A stretch of 64,000 nt of DNA from Metallyticus violacea (GCA_030762175.1 CM060843.1:113737369-113801368), one strand, 5' to 3'. Counted from the first letter of the stretch, positions 11,886 to 24,210 are shown. The notes: generated from the letters alone by a model not told the origin. Translations and numbers: made by a program.

Positions 11886-12416
11886 TGAAAATTGAAGTTA
11901 AGAACAAATATTACTAATTGCACATACTGAAATATACTTACTCAAAATCCAATATACTTCCCACTCCAGTGGGCGTAGGAAGACCTAGCTCTGCCCTTGT
12001 GTTGCGTTTATCGCTCCTGGTTCCCGGCTACTATGAGTACATCCCGTTCCTCTCACGTCCAGCCTCTGACTTGACTTAACTTAGACTCTGCTAGCGTCAC
12101 TTTTCTCATCTCAGCATAATAGTCTGACTTTTCTCGGCTTTATGGTTCCATGTGTTTCTCCCCTCTTATCTTTCGCTAGCCTTCGCACTTTTTAACTTGA
12201 TAAACAATTTTCCTTAGAGTATCTGAAATACTAAACTTCCTGTTTTGCTCTCTAGTAATCCCACCCCAGAACTGCAACTTCCTGCTTTCTCAATCTTACC
12301 ATTGCTTAATGCCATAAATTATTATTTTTATTGACGATATTACTTGGAGACCTAAATGGACTATAGCTCACATTTCTACAAGAATTGTATGCCGGAAATG
12401 CTGGAACCGATTCATG
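11886..12416. other. Unannotated sequence between SINE-like and mariner elements
   Basis: Slightly less AT-rich than its surroundings around 11960-12280, with no open frame or motif that I recognise. Confidence 0.5.
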
Positions 12417-12418
12417 TA

Positions 12419-13310
12419 CGAAGTGCATTCAAATTATAACACTTGCGATTTATTTTCTCACTAACTAATCACACAAAAACTATGAAACTTGTATCACTTC
12501 TCGACGTAATCTTCCTGCAGCCGTACACATTTTTCACCACTGCGAACGCTTCTGTAAGGGTCTGTTTTGACCACTGGAAAATATGAGTGAATCTGTGTGC
12601 TTCCATTGAACAGATTTAGCTTCGTTTCAGGATTGAAAAACGGCATCCATATCTTATTCATTGTCAAAATCGATGAAATGCCGTCATCACGTGTCAACAT
12701 TGCCGGGCAATATGCGACGCGGGCAGCCTTGTGGTTGTCGTCAGCATTCGTAGCACCCTAAGGAGGACACTTTTCGCATTTTTAGGTCTTCATGCAGGAT
12801 TGTGTGCACAGATCCCACGGAAAGGTTAACTTTAGAGGCGATGTGTTCCACACTCATTCGGCGATCGTCCAAAACAACTTTCTCCACTCGCTCGATCATG
12901 TCGTCAGACTAGCTTGTGCGAGGCCGAGATTGCCTTGGTTTGTTGTCACAAGAAGATCTGTCTTCCTTGAACTGTCGCATTAGACATATCCATGACACCA
13001 TCACCACATGTCTCACTCAACTGCCAATGAATTTCAATTGGTGTGAAACCACGCAAATGGAGAAAACGAATGATCACACGCTGTTCTTGTAATGAAACCG
13101 TCACCATTTTGAAGTATCAAAAACAGTCCTCTCTCTCGCAGCTGCCGCTAGAATTCTGTGTGCATATAATGCTGCCATCTCTTTCACGCATTGACAGCGG
13201 CTATCCGCGTATTTAAAAACGAACCGTATGCTTCTGTCTGTTTCTAGTCCTGAGGGAAAAAAAAAAAAAAAAAAAAAAAAATGAAGGTGTTATAACTTAA
13301 ATGCACCTCG
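12419..13310 (-). mobile_element. mariner element, internally deleted, with TIRs and TA target duplication
   Basis: Terminal inverted repeats of about 28 bases are visible. The left end starts CGAAGTGCATTCAAATTATA (from 12419), and the right end, read on the minus strand, starts CGAGGTGCATTTAAGTTATA (from 13310). TA dinucleotides at 12417-12418 and 13311-13312 are the expected target duplication. The transposase relic reads on the minus strand from ATG at 13107 (MVTVSLQEQRVIIRFLHLRG) to LQEDYVEK and a stop near 12494. At 892 bases the element is shorter than the usual 1.2-1.4 kb. The middle of the catalytic domain is gone: WMPFFNPETK is followed shortly by the C-terminal part. In the first catalytic block the expected aspartate reads asparagine (TMNKIW). 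An A-run lies near the right end (13257-13281). Non-autonomous and dead. Confidence 0.92.
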
Positions 13311-13312
13311 TA

Positions 13313-14801
13313 GATTAGGCAGAACATCCAATAGCAATACGATGATATGATGACAATTCGATTGAAAGAAAGAGATGAGAGAAAGAGAAAAGGAGAACAG
13401 GCAAGGAGAGCGAGTATTAACAGTCATGTAGGTTGTAAGCCTTCCACGCTCTAACAGGCGCAGGCAAACATAAAAGCACGGATCATTATTTTTATTTTAA
13501 ATATAGAGTTGTTTTAGTATATTTAACAGAAATATAACACGCGTCATATAAACCAATCTCCTTTTCATTCATATTTAATTAGATATACTTATGCAATTTG
13601 TATTCACACATTACACATTATGAAATGCAAATGCAAAAAAAAAAAAAAAAAAAAAAATCAATTTAAGCAATAATGGTCATTAACTGAATAACAGCTATGC
13701 TCTTAGGCATTAAAATTACAAGGATATAAAAATTGATTTTAGGATTGAATCCTTCTGCATGAAAAATTGCCGCTGTTTTATCTCTACTTTGAACTCCGAT
13801 TATTATTTGGAAGCAAATGAAACGCATTACGCTTTCACTGTTTGCGATAAAAAGTACCTCCTCCCACTTCACATTAAATTGCGTTTCAGTGGGGCGGATT
13901 GATTTGCATCGCCATTCTTATCTCATTATTGTAATCTGTAAATCAGCAAAAGTTAATGGCGACTGTTGTTTGGTATCAGAATATCAAGCGCTTACCTCCT
14001 GCTAGTTGGTTTGCGCCAGTGACGAATTGAATTTTGTAATTTGTAATTTCCACTGGTAACACATTCAACATATAGCAAAGTTGGATTGCATTGGAACTGT
14101 TCCTGCTTTCAGCTATTTTATTTAAAATGAATACTACAATAGAAACAAATGCTTGTTCATAAATAGTGTTAACTAAGTAATATCATGCCCTCATTCCGCC
14201 ACGCAATCCGAGTCTCTATACACTATTGGAAACCGGCTGACCTTCAATGAACGCGCAAATCTAAGTAAGACTGGACTTGAAGTATCCCTGACGCAGACAA
14301 TGGATCTTACTCATTCTGTTTATTACACCAGCTTTTTCAGTTAAATTAGGAAGCATATGTTAGACTTTTAATGAGTGTTTGTGTACCGAATATGCAAGAG
14401 CGAGATATACCCTAGAACAAAGAATATTTATTTATGATTGTTACGTGCGCAAGAAAGCGTGCAAGTTCTGTAGGAAAAACATTCAGGAGTAACATCTACC
14501 TCGGGTATTGCAATTTGCAGATTGGGAACAAAGTTTGAGACTCTGTCTTTAATCTGTTTTTACATTAGAAATAGATGAAAAGCAAAATGTGCTCTTTTTG
14601 AAATATTGTTTAATTTATTGTATACATTTTAAAAGGATGCGTAAAGCTTCCACTGTCGAGGAATATCAGCATTATTACAGCGAGAATTGCCTTTATTATT
14701 TTCTGATCAAAAGTTAATTGTTTTTCCTATCGCATTATTAGGAGTTAAGTTTTATAGGGTATAGTTTACCCACACTTACCTATAAGCTTATTGTTCAGAC
14801 T
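13313..14801. other. Unannotated sequence between two mariner elements
   Basis: Contains a purine-rich patch at about 13365-13420 and a 23-base A-run at 13635-13657. The short frames near 13660-14005 lie opposite each other and show no domain. Confidence 0.55.
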
Positions 14802-14803
14802 TA

Positions 14804-16058
14804 CGAGGGTAGGTCCATAAGTTTCCGGCCTAACTATTTTCTTGATAAGATAAAGACAAAAACCTACATTTCACTTTTAATATAGTTACTCCTTTGTTGC
14901 AATACACTTCTCACATCTTTGAATTAACATTTAAATCCTCCCCCAAAAAATTATCTCCAAAATGGGCATAAACAGCATCCAACACTTCTTCGTCACACTT
15001 AAGTTTCCTTCCTCGAAGGTCCTTTTTAAGTTTTGAGAAGAGGAAATAGTCACCGGGAGCTAGATCTGGGCTTTAGAGTAGATGGTTGATCTCTTTGAAA
15101 CCACATTTCTTCACAGCTTCCTTTGCAACAAGAGCTGTGTGCACAACAAGTTGTCGTGAAGAAGGCGCACACCACCACTCAACTTTCCTCGTCTTTTCTC
15201 TTTCATGGAAGCATGTAGTCTGTGCAGTAGGCCAGCATAGTACTCCCCATTTACTGTGGTGTTCCTCTCCTTGAAGTCAATGAAGAGTATTCCTTCACAG
15301 TGGCAAAAGATTGTGGCCATGATCTTCTTGGTTGACTGAGTGACCTCGACCTTTAGAGGCGGTGCTTCGCCAGGTTTACGCCACTCCATTGATTCTCTTT
15401 TGGACAAGGGATCATAGTAGAGGATCATAGTTTCATCGCCTGTAACAATGGTTTGCTGACGTTCTCTCTCGTTGCCAAGCAGAGCTCCAAAAATGCCTGA
15501 CAACAGATGACTGGCTGCTCCTTTTGGACTGAGGAAAGAAGTCTAGACATGCATCTTGCATTAACCTTATTAATGTTTAAATGTTCATGAATAATTCGAA
15601 AGACTGTTGTTTTAGAAAAGCCCACCTTGCTGCTATTTCAGCAACTTTGGTCTTCCATAATTTCTTCTTTCACAAGAGCGATGTTTTCAGGAGTGAGCAC
15701 CTCCAAGGGCCGACCCGCGCGCTCCTCATCTTTAATGCTTTCTTGAACCATTCGAAAAAGTTTGGCTCGTTCTTTTACGGTAGAATATGAGGGGAATGGT
15801 TCCTCATATACACCGTCCAATCGCTGTTTATTTTCTTTTGTGAAGAACCTAATAACAGCTCAATACTCCCTTCTGAACATGTCACAATATTCTACATATA
15901 ACCTTCTTTATGCAACTGCATATGAACAACTGAACATAGCGGAGCGGAAGTTACAGCTGAAATTATTTACTTAACAGATAAGGTATGACACCAGATAAGA
16001 CTTTTGTGAAGGCGATAATCCTTATCGGCAAAGCCGGAAAATTATGGTGCTTCCGTCG
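14804..16058 (-). mobile_element. mariner element, end to end, transposase broken by frameshifts and stops
   Basis: The left terminal repeat starts CGAGGGTAGGTCCATAAGTT (14804) and the right, on the minus strand, starts CGACGGAAGCACCATAATTT (16058), both leading into a TTCCGGC block. TA flanks at 14802-14803 and 16059-16060. The length of 1255 bases is that of an intact mariner. The minus-strand transposase starts near 15879 (MFRREY, then a stop). The DNA-binding part contains RLDGVYEEPFPSYSTVKERA. The catalytic part has VTGDETM (about 15445), LLHDN (about 15166) and SPDLAPGDYFLF (about 15073-15040), so all three aspartates of the DD34D triad can be found, but in different frames and with an in-frame stop just before SPDL. 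It cannot make active transposase without repair. A second, more damaged member of the same subfamily lies at 38320-39575. Confidence 0.93.
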
Positions 16059-16060
16059 TA

Positions 16061-18966
16061 TGTTTAATTTTTTTGTGTTGTAATAATCTCCTTATAGTAA
16101 AATATTTTGTTGTTGCTGCTGCTTATTGTTTTATTTTAACTTTCACATTTTCAGTGCTAATACCACTTTTAGTTCTTCTAATATGACATATTCTGTTTTC
16201 TCATCTTTGAAGTCTTACATCAACATCATGTTTTTATTTATTTGGATGACCATGAGGTTACAAAATAATTTAATTATGCTCCGTTATTTAACAGTGATAT
16301 TTATTCTAACACAGTCCTTGATTTTATTTTATAAATTTATGAGTTCCGCCACAGCTTATAAACACTATATCTAATTTTAGTACCAACAAGAGTATTTATA
16401 TTAAAACCAATGGTCAATGTGAGTGAGCATTATTGAATGAAAATACAGACCAGCTCGTTGCGTTATGGTTTAGGTACTCGTACATTAGTGCACTAATACC
16501 TGTAAAATATTGGATTAAACTGCCTCATGGCACATACATCAATCTCATACACATTACAATTAAATACAATTCTCTTGACAATGGTACGCAAACTCTGAAC
16601 AGATCTTAGCATATCTAAAAAAAATTATAAAAATTGTGACACATAAATATTGTATATGTGTACAAAGTGCTTCACCAAAAAGTTTTAGAAAGAATAAATA
16701 TCTGTAAATGTACTTATTGTACCCCACATCCTGTTGTTTGCAGTCCTGTAACAACATAGCTTCATTTTTAGTGCTTAGAAATTCCGATATTAATTAATAT
16801 GTATACATATTACATTTCTCCATTTCTACCATATTCCATTAAAGAAAATATTCTTTCCAATGCGTAAGCATCAATAAAAAAACGGAATAGCTATTAAAAT
16901 TAGGAAAAGGTTCCCCATTTGTGGCATAATGGAACATACTGCTTAAAGCATACTGTATGGTTATAGCTAGTACACTGCTGGTCATTAAAAGTGCAACACA
17001 TTGTGCATGTTCATAATAGCCATGCATGTCTTCTACTTTGGTTGTTTGACATGACCGTTGGGTTCGTTCTACCTTGATTTAATATTCATTTCGTTGTAAA
17101 CAATTTATTCCAGCACAAACACCAATGTCTCACTCTTGGTATGCCACAATTCTCTGTATATCAAATTCAACATTTACTGATATTTTTGACGAATCATTCT
17201 CGCTTACTCTGAGAAAATGTGCGGTCGATTTTACTCGTCTCTTGTGGGCGTTGCAATTTTCATTGTCAACAGTGCACATATAATAATATTTAAAGAAAAT
17301 ATTTTGTCAACCATTTCTGGTCTGGTCTGGTCTAGTCTGGTTAATGGTAATGTAAAGAAAGAGATACATTTATTAAATTCGAGACCACTGTGCGTGTACT
17401 CTTCTCTTTTTGTAATAGTACGACTCTTTCTCTTCATATCCCCTCCCTTCTATACTCATGCTGTAGATTAATAATACACCATAAAGACTATTATATCAAT
17501 TTTATTTTTATTTCACGTGATAAGATAGACAATTTGAGAGCAGTTTGACAAGATGCTATCAACAAATCGTGTCTTATTGGAAAGTGCATTGCGATTTCTC
17601 TTCACATTTTTGCTTGGATTTCTTTTAAAATACTGAAAGCCATTTACTGACATGTGCATAATTTACGTTCACATAAGCAGATATTTTTGTAGCGAAAATC
17701 TAGTGGCTGCATTAAAACGATATCATTATTAGTTTTATTTGCAATAGTCGTTCTTCAGCAAGTGCTTGCGAATTAAGAGCGATGCTTTAAAAGCACGCCA
17801 CAATAATTCTCTTAGGCAAATGTGGTGTTTTCATCCATGGAGTTTTCATAATATTTTATTTACTTTTATTTTATGTTTTAAGGTATTAACCAGCCGAGTG
17901 CTTCAGGTCTGCAGGCTTATGAATGAAGGGAATAAATCTCACGTATAAGTCTGAAATAGCACGACATCTATATTTACCTCTTGCTGGCCTTTTCCACGTG
18001 ACGGTAAATCCAAGATAAATGCCTCGTGCCGGCAACTGGAAGTTCTAGCGGTAAGCCGAATGTAGTGGAGTCAAGTATAGGTTTATCCCGAAGTTCAGCT
18101 AACAGAATATTAAATGTATATGATTTGCTGTGTGGTATAAATAATGATAACATTGTTTCGCATTAAGATATATGATTCTTAATTTTTATTAATATCTCTT
18201 TTAACTTTCAAACTAATCGATATTATTGTGACATTTGATATGATATATGGTGTAATAGAACAAGTTACAAAAGGATATGAGTGGCAGCGCCAATTACTGA
18301 GTGAAAGTCGACTACATGTTTGCTGTGGCGCGGCCGACCGTGCTTTTTTCAGGGAATCGCCAACAGCAATCGTACATTTAAAGTGTTATGAACATAATAT
18401 TGACGGTATAGTATAAGGTGGAATAATTTATGAATATTTTCCACGTGCATTAAAAACAGAGTCGACAAAGGACTTTCAAAAACTTTCAGTTTCTACACAG
18501 TTTGGGATTCGGGACTAAGGGGAAAATATGAACATTTTTAGGATATCCACGAAGAACAACTAAAAAAAACTGCTAGAAGCAACGGTGCTTGAGGTGGTAG
18601 ATCTCTTCTTAGAACTGGTGATACGCTGTCGCAGCAATTAGGGACACCCACAAGTACATGCCAACGAACCGGTAAGGGGGGAGGCGTATGCATATCGTAT
18701 TACTGCTGTGCAAGAATTGAAACCCCCACCGAACAGCAGATGGGATTCACTTGTTGTCATGGTTTCAGCAGTTTGTTAATGCACATGCGGGAATACTGGA
18801 CTTAGATGTTTTCTCCGACTAGACGTCGGCGTTTTGATTCCCTACAATATTAATTCAAGTGAGTATCCTGAAATGTGTTCTATCGCAGCACTGTAAAGTG
18901 CTCGATGAAAATGTGAATCAGTTAGATGTCTAGGAACTACTAATTCAGTACCTGCCACTCTTATAT
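16061..18966. other. Long unannotated AT-rich stretch
   Basis: No repeat or gene recognised. The 82-codon plus frame at 16126-16374 is hydrophobic only because the DNA is T-rich. A short imperfect CTGGT repeat sits at about 17316-17342. Confidence 0.55.
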
Positions 18967-19232
18967 CACCCCCACGAGTGGCCGAGGTCGTTAAGGCGTG
19001 GACTAGTGAGTGGGAGGTCTGCAGTTCGATTCCCACAAAGACCATCCTCCCTGATTGAGGTTTTTTTTTTCAGATTTTCCTCACTTCTCATAAATGGCAA
19101 ATGCCGGGGAGGTACCCTAAACCTAGGCCTGGGACGTTTCCTTCCCTAAATAAATCCTTTCCCAATACATCATTTCATCTCATGTATCATCAGCATCAAC
19201 GCCTCTGGTACCGTTAAAACAAATGTTAACTA
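18967..19232 (+). mobile_element. SINE1 copy
   Basis: The head CACGAGTGGCCGAGGTCGTT (box A-like) and CAGTTCGATTCCC (box B) are followed by CATCCTCCCTGATTGAGG, CATAAATGGCAAATGCCGGG, GAGGTACCCTAAACCTAGGC, CATTTCATCTCATGTATCAT and a shortened 3' end after GCCTCTGGTACC. The CTCAGTAGTAAAAACGGGCG block of other copies is partly lost. No target duplication seen. Confidence 0.87.
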
Positions 19233-20246
19233 TTAACACTATTAAAAATCTTCTGTCACCTTGACTGAAATTATTTATTTCTTGGAAGAACGTCTAATTT
19301 CTAAAGGATTTTAGACACAAAGATTGCCTTAGCATACCCCACCAACTTTCTGCCAATTGGCCGTGATGAAAGTAAAAACGTATTGCAATAAGCGAACTAT
19401 TCCTGACTATTCCTGTGGAATTACAAGAAAGCATTAGGCGGAAACGGGCTGTCACTCCCGTAGCGTGGTGAGGGGAGTTCAGCCTTGGCTTTAAGTAATG
19501 CACTGCTTTCAACACTTGTGATGGAATCATCTCGCTTTTCATACATTACAGTAACTCGGCTCTGCTACCACTGTCATTGTGCTCTAAAATGCAGCCTTTA
19601 CAGGCAGTTAATCATAATGGACGTAATCCAGTGACTCCTACACGGTATAAGCCTTAACCTTTCACTTATTGAATTATGTTTGAAATGCACTTCCACACCT
19701 TTCAGACAATTTTTTAAAAAACTGTGACTTACTCGCACCAGATTGAGTACATGCACTTCGCGAGAGGTACCTCTTTGCCTGCCGTGAAAAGGATGAAAAA
19801 TCTATGCAATACTCAGTTTTAATATACTTGAATATTTTTGACATATCAGTTTTCCTTGTTTGTATTCTTTATCTCATTTTCTTTTCTTATTTCTTTTTTC
19901 AATATCTTTTATATACATTTTGATTGTTTATAAGGCTAAAGCTGTAGTCAGCGTTTTTTTTATCCAAGTTATTGCTTTAAAATGTATGTAGTTTTATATT
20001 ATCTATACCCTCTGATTTCAAAAAGAAAGTTAATATATAAAATAATTCTGCTGTTTATATATTTATATAAACATGATAAACGAATAGGAAATTAAATGTA
20101 CAATTACAAAGTTAGCAAGAATTTAATAATGCACTATATGTTTTACGATGCTGTATGGAACTTAGCCATATTTCTTCAAAGTGTGTTGTTGCAAACGGTT
20201 CTCCAAACAATACCAGTAAGGACGTTTAATTGTATCTCTTTGTTTG
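19233..20246. other. Unannotated sequence
   Basis: AT-rich and without recognised repeats. An 82-codon minus frame at 19294-19542 has no motif. Confidence 0.55.
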
Positions 20247-20735
20247 CTAGTGCACAATTTTAAATGCTGAGACCTTTTTAAAGAGAAAATGACATTAAGA
20301 AATTATACCATGCAGTGTTTGTCATTCCATACTATCTCGCACTTATCTCCTTAAAATTGGTGTTAAGCACAATAATACACGAGCTATTTATCGAATTTTT
20401 TCCCTGATATTCATGTTTATCCCGGATCTGAATTGTGAGCGAACGTCAGAAAATGAGAGAGCGAGAGAGTGGTTAATAATGGAACTTTGCATCATATACA
20501 ATTTTAAATGCTGAGGTCTTTTTAGAGAAACGCTAATTAAGAAATTAGGTTATGCAGTGTCTGTCATCTCAGGTTATCGGGCATTTATCTCCTTAACATT
20601 GATATTAACACGGTAACACATGAGCTATTTATCGAATTTTTTCTTGATATTCATGTTTATCCCAGACCTGAATTGGGAACGTACGTCCGAGGAAATGAGA
20701 GAGCGAGAGAGTGGTTAATAATGGTACTTTGCACA
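20247..20735 (+). repeat. Two tandem copies of a 244-base unit
   Basis: The block starting ACAATTTTAAATGCTGAG at 20254 recurs at 20498, and the similarity continues through TTATCTCCTTAA, GAGCTATTTATCGAATTTTT, TGATATTCATGTTTATCCC, GAGAGAGCGAGAGAGTGGTT and AATAATGG to CTTTGCA in both units. Unit 1 is about 20247-20490 and unit 2 about 20491-20735. Substitutions and small indels separate the copies, so the duplication is not recent. No coding or known-repeat content recognised. Confidence 0.85.
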
Positions 20736-21140
20736 ACTCACGCCTCTCTCCTGCAAAGCAGTTTGCATTGCAAATGAGTTGGCAATGCCATTCGCACGTT
20801 CTCCCTAAGCACCCACTCTGTCTCTGGATTTCAGGATGCTTAGTTTCGTTTTGTGGAGAAGCTGTTTTTCTACTCTTTCCGCGAAAAGGATCTATCATGT
20901 GGCTTACCGCCAGTTCGAGTGGGATTATCCTTAAGATTTATTAGCGTTATGTTTGCTTTCTGGCCTACTTTCCTTGCACTGTTTTGTTATTAGCTTCACC
21001 GTTTTCAACATTCTCATTATTGTGCGACTTCGGATTTCAATATTTCAGTATGATTCTAAAATAATATTTTAATAATTTCGATTTTACATTGTTTCCTTAC
21101 TTATTATCGTATTCAGAAATGGTAGAATATTGGTAAATGT
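20736..21140. other. Unannotated sequence
   Basis: Follows the tandem duplication. Only short opposing frames (20629-20944), which overlap the repeat and are likely chance. Confidence 0.5.
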
Positions 21141-21415
21141 TTTTAATGGTGTTTAACGCCCGTTTTTACTACTGAGGCACCATAGTCGGTGGACACTGAT
21201 GATACATGAAATGAAATATTATATTGGGAAAGAATTTTTTTTAAGGAATCGTTCCAGACCTAAGTTTAGGGTACCTCCCCGGCATTTGCCATTTATGAGG
21301 ACTGAGGAAAACCTGGAAAACACCTCAGTCAGGGAGGACGGTCCTGGCGGGATTCGAACCCCAGACCTCCACCTCACGAGTTCGCGCCTTAACGACCTCG
21401 GCCACCCATGGCGGT
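21141..21415 (-). mobile_element. SINE1, well-preserved full-length copy
   Basis: On the minus strand: CCGCCATGGGTGGCCGAGG, GTCGTTAAGGCGCGAACTCG, box B GGGTTCGAATCCC, CCAGGACCGTCCTCCCTGAC, CTCATAAATGGCAAATGCCG, GGGAGGTACCCTAAACTTAG, and GTAGTAAAAACGGGCGTTAA with a short AT-rich tail. Among the best copies for defining the family. Both internal promoter boxes look intact. No clear target duplication. Confidence 0.92.
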
Positions 21416-22584
21416 TTGATAAGCGTATCTGTATTTTAGAAAGAAATAAAGTATATAACTTCAAATTTAATCTTATTATATATACAAGTTTTGAAAAGTA
21501 CAGCTAATATAACACTGTAGTTATATGCAATGATTCTGGTACATATTTATTTCTATTAAAACTTGCTAAAATTGTAGGCTGGCTGATTTTATAAATTATA
21601 CAAAATCAAGATATGTAAACTAAAACGTTTATATACCTAAAGAAAATTAACAAGCAGTCCACGAAGTTTCTAATTTGATAAAACGGTTCGTTATTATTTC
21701 CCTTTTATTGCCAAAATACTCAGATCAAAATATTTACATTTTAAAAATATTGACTAAATTTTTTTTTCTTGTCCGCTTTTTCCCTATCCGATGTTCTGTT
21801 GCATAAATTGTATACTTTACTTCAAGTAGGCAGTTGTGAGTTTGTACATTGTTCATTTTCCTTGGGCAATGTCTTTAGATAGCAGAGGTTCACTTCGTGC
21901 CGGAATGTAAATTAATTCCTCTACCCTACCGATTTAATAATGCTAATCCATTTACCCCTAGGCTCCGTCACCGATACCAAATCTCTAAACAGTCCTTCCA
22001 AAAAAAAAAAAAAAAAAAGCTGCTGCAAGTTTTAACATTTTAATGTGCAAGTGCCCTCACGAACACGAACCTTTCACGCTTACAATGCTTAATATTTTAT
22101 TTACTTAGTTTTATACTTTCGTTTTGCTAAGTAAATGAAACAACCTGGATGCTTTGGGGGAAATGCAATTGGATTAATTTGCTGCCTTTTTAGAACTATT
22201 TGCCTTTACCAATCTTATTATTTTTTATTGTACCATGTTCCATGTGGTGACAGCATTTTAATTGTGTTTAATATAATATGGTAGGAACTCCTTTTGATGA
22301 TGGCCCCATTTTACCTTAGTATTTTGTAAAGTAATTCTCGCCACATTGCTTGATTAATTTTTTGTGACTATTATTTATTGTTTGGGGTCGTTGCGTCCTA
22401 TTAGTATTTTGAATATTTAATGAAACCATTTCAGCCAACCGACGAGCTACTATAATAGCCCTTCGCGATCCAAAATCTCAACATGCATTGATCCCTCTTC
22501 CTGCAATGGGAATATGTTGCGCGCATAACCTGAGGTACTTGAGTGTAACCACGCTCTGGTACCACATGCCATTTATCGGGAAAG
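21416..22584. other. Unannotated AT-rich sequence
   Basis: Includes an A-run near 22001-22018. No motif recognised. The segment just before 22585 may be the decayed upstream part of the LINE that follows. Confidence 0.5.
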
Positions 22585-23300
22585 TGACATTGGAAGTTCC
22601 ACAAGGGCGTTTCTTGCGCCACTATTGTTTATTATTTATTTTTACAAGCACAAGTATAGAGTAAAAATAACGATCATTTGTCAACGATTGTATTGTTTAC
22701 AGAAAAATAAACGACATTTCAGATATAAAGATTTTACAAAGCAATCTGAATAATATTTCCAAGCAGCTTTAAACGTAGAATGAAAATAAATGGTTCTAAG
22801 AGCAAAGTCAATAGCATTTTGTAAAAGCCGAGAAGAAATTTATGTTATTTACAAAATCTATGAAGTAGAAATTCCTCAGGAAAACTATCGTAAATATGTA
22901 GAAATTTCTTAAGTTCTAAACTTGGATGGGACGAACAAATTGATAATTTTACGAGGAAAGAAATTCGGGACTTACACTTTGTATTGAAAACACTAAAAAG
23001 GCCAGTTTAAAATCCTATGAAATAGCTTTTTATCATTAGTTCGGCCCTTAATGGAACATGGAGCAGCTTGTTGACACCAATTCAGGATATATTGAATAAA
23101 TATCTAGAAATATCAAGCGTATAGCAGCAAAATTCGTAATAACATGGGTACAGAAATGTTAAAGCATGTCACTAGTAGATAGGCGTAAATAGCGAGATAA
23201 TCGTCATTATATAACGCGTACCTAGAACAAAATTTAAGGAGGGATATCACTACTAGGTAGAAAAACCAACATATGTATTATGGTTAGTGTTCAAATTTAA
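22585..23300 (+). mobile_element. Jockey-like LINE reverse transcriptase, C-terminal half, degenerate
   Basis: Collinear plus-strand pieces match the C-terminal half of a Jockey-type reverse transcriptase: VPQG then (frame change) APLLFIIYFYKH at about 22596-22650, VNDCIVYRKINDISDIKIL at about 22676-22740 followed by QSNLNNISKQ, MKINGSKSKV, SKLGWDEQIDNFTRKEIRDL near 22915-22978, LHFVLKTLKRPV, and a final stretch with LRRDITTR near 23236-23260. The FADD catalytic box reads as VND, so the first catalytic aspartate of that pair is lost. Multiple stops and frameshifts are present. The 5' part (endonuclease and RT fingers) was not found, consistent with 5' truncation. Clade assignment rests on motif pattern only. 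Confidence 0.75.
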
Positions 23301-23420
23301 GTTTTCCCCACACTAATTGAAATGTATTTAATTGACTAGCTCCGCTTATCTTGTTTACATTATTATTCAAGCTTATAAGTGTCTAGGCCTAAAATGTTGA
23401 TAAAGCTAATAATTTTACAA

Positions 23421-23667
23421 ATGTTTTTAATTAAGTGATATGTATAAAATTAAGTTGACATGTCTTTAATTAATTTGATGTATTTAAGTAAATTGACATG
23501 ATTTTTGTTATGCGAAATGTGTTTAATTAAGTTAATATGTGCATAATTAAGTTGATATTAAGTTAATAGGTGTAAAATTAAGTTAATGTGTATTTAATTA
23601 GATTGGCATATTTAACTAGGTTAATGGGTATATAAATAAATTGGCGTATTTTTGGTTACATGAAATA
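23421..23667 (+). repeat. AT-rich minisatellite, about 20-base degenerate unit
   Basis: About a dozen imperfect units approximating GTRTWTAATTAAGTTRATAT follow one another, for example GTGTTTAATTAAGTTAATAT, then GTGCATAATTAAGTTGATA. Unit lengths vary from 12 to 22 bases. The array stops where the DUF4817-type element begins, and similar units reappear after it at about 24213-24275. Confidence 0.7.
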
Positions 23668-23669
23668 TA

Positions 23670-24210
23670 TCGAGGGTGCCAAACAAATGTATACACACTT
23701 TCACAGCAGATATCTATTTAATATATTTCAAAGTTGTACCGGAAAACAACAGTAATGTGTAGTATATGTTCTGTAAACAGATATAACTCACATTACCTTA
23801 TGCTAGCGTTACTACATGACAAGTAAATCGACAATGAATAAATAAAGCCAAGAGTATCGTAAATCAACAATTAACAAATGAAGCAAAGATTATCGTATGG
23901 CGTTCTATAAACAGATGTGACTCACATTACGTTATGCTAGCAATAAAATGGAGCCAAGATTATCGTTTGAACAGCGGAAATCAATTTTGAAGTGATATTA
24001 GAAAACCGAGATTGTTGTTGAAGTTCAAAGGCAATAGAGACGTGTGTACAGAACAGAACCGCCAACGCGAGTAACAATTGCACGCATTCGAGACAAAATT
24101 GAGACTGGCGGTACCGTATGAGTTTCCACCGCGTTCTCCAGATCTAACTCCGTTGGACTTCTACCTATGGGAAACTCTTAAGGACGTTGTATACCGTAAA
24201 AAATGTATAT
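23670..24210 (+). mobile_element. DUF4817-type mariner-like transposon, internally deleted derivative
   Basis: The left end (GAGGGTGCC, then AAATGTATACACACTT, preceded by TA at 23668-23669) matches the end of the element at 37830-38320, giving the family terminal sequence. The plus strand then codes MEPRLSFEQRKSILK at about 23949, a stop-ridden VEVQRQ stretch, and EPPTRVTIARIRDKIETGGT, the DUF4817-type N-terminal region of a transposase widespread in insects. It then jumps directly to EFPPRSPDLTPLDFYLWETL and DVVYRKK at about 24120-24200, the end of the catalytic domain. Everything between, including the first catalytic acidic residues, is missing. The right terminal repeat is not recognisable. 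Non-autonomous. Confidence 0.82.

Noticed and set aside
21219..21507. Opposing 81 and 102 codon frames with Gly-Pro-Gly-Gly-Ile-Arg-type peptides
   Set aside because: They are translations of SINE1, and the same peptides recur at other SINE1 copies (for example 31230-31445).
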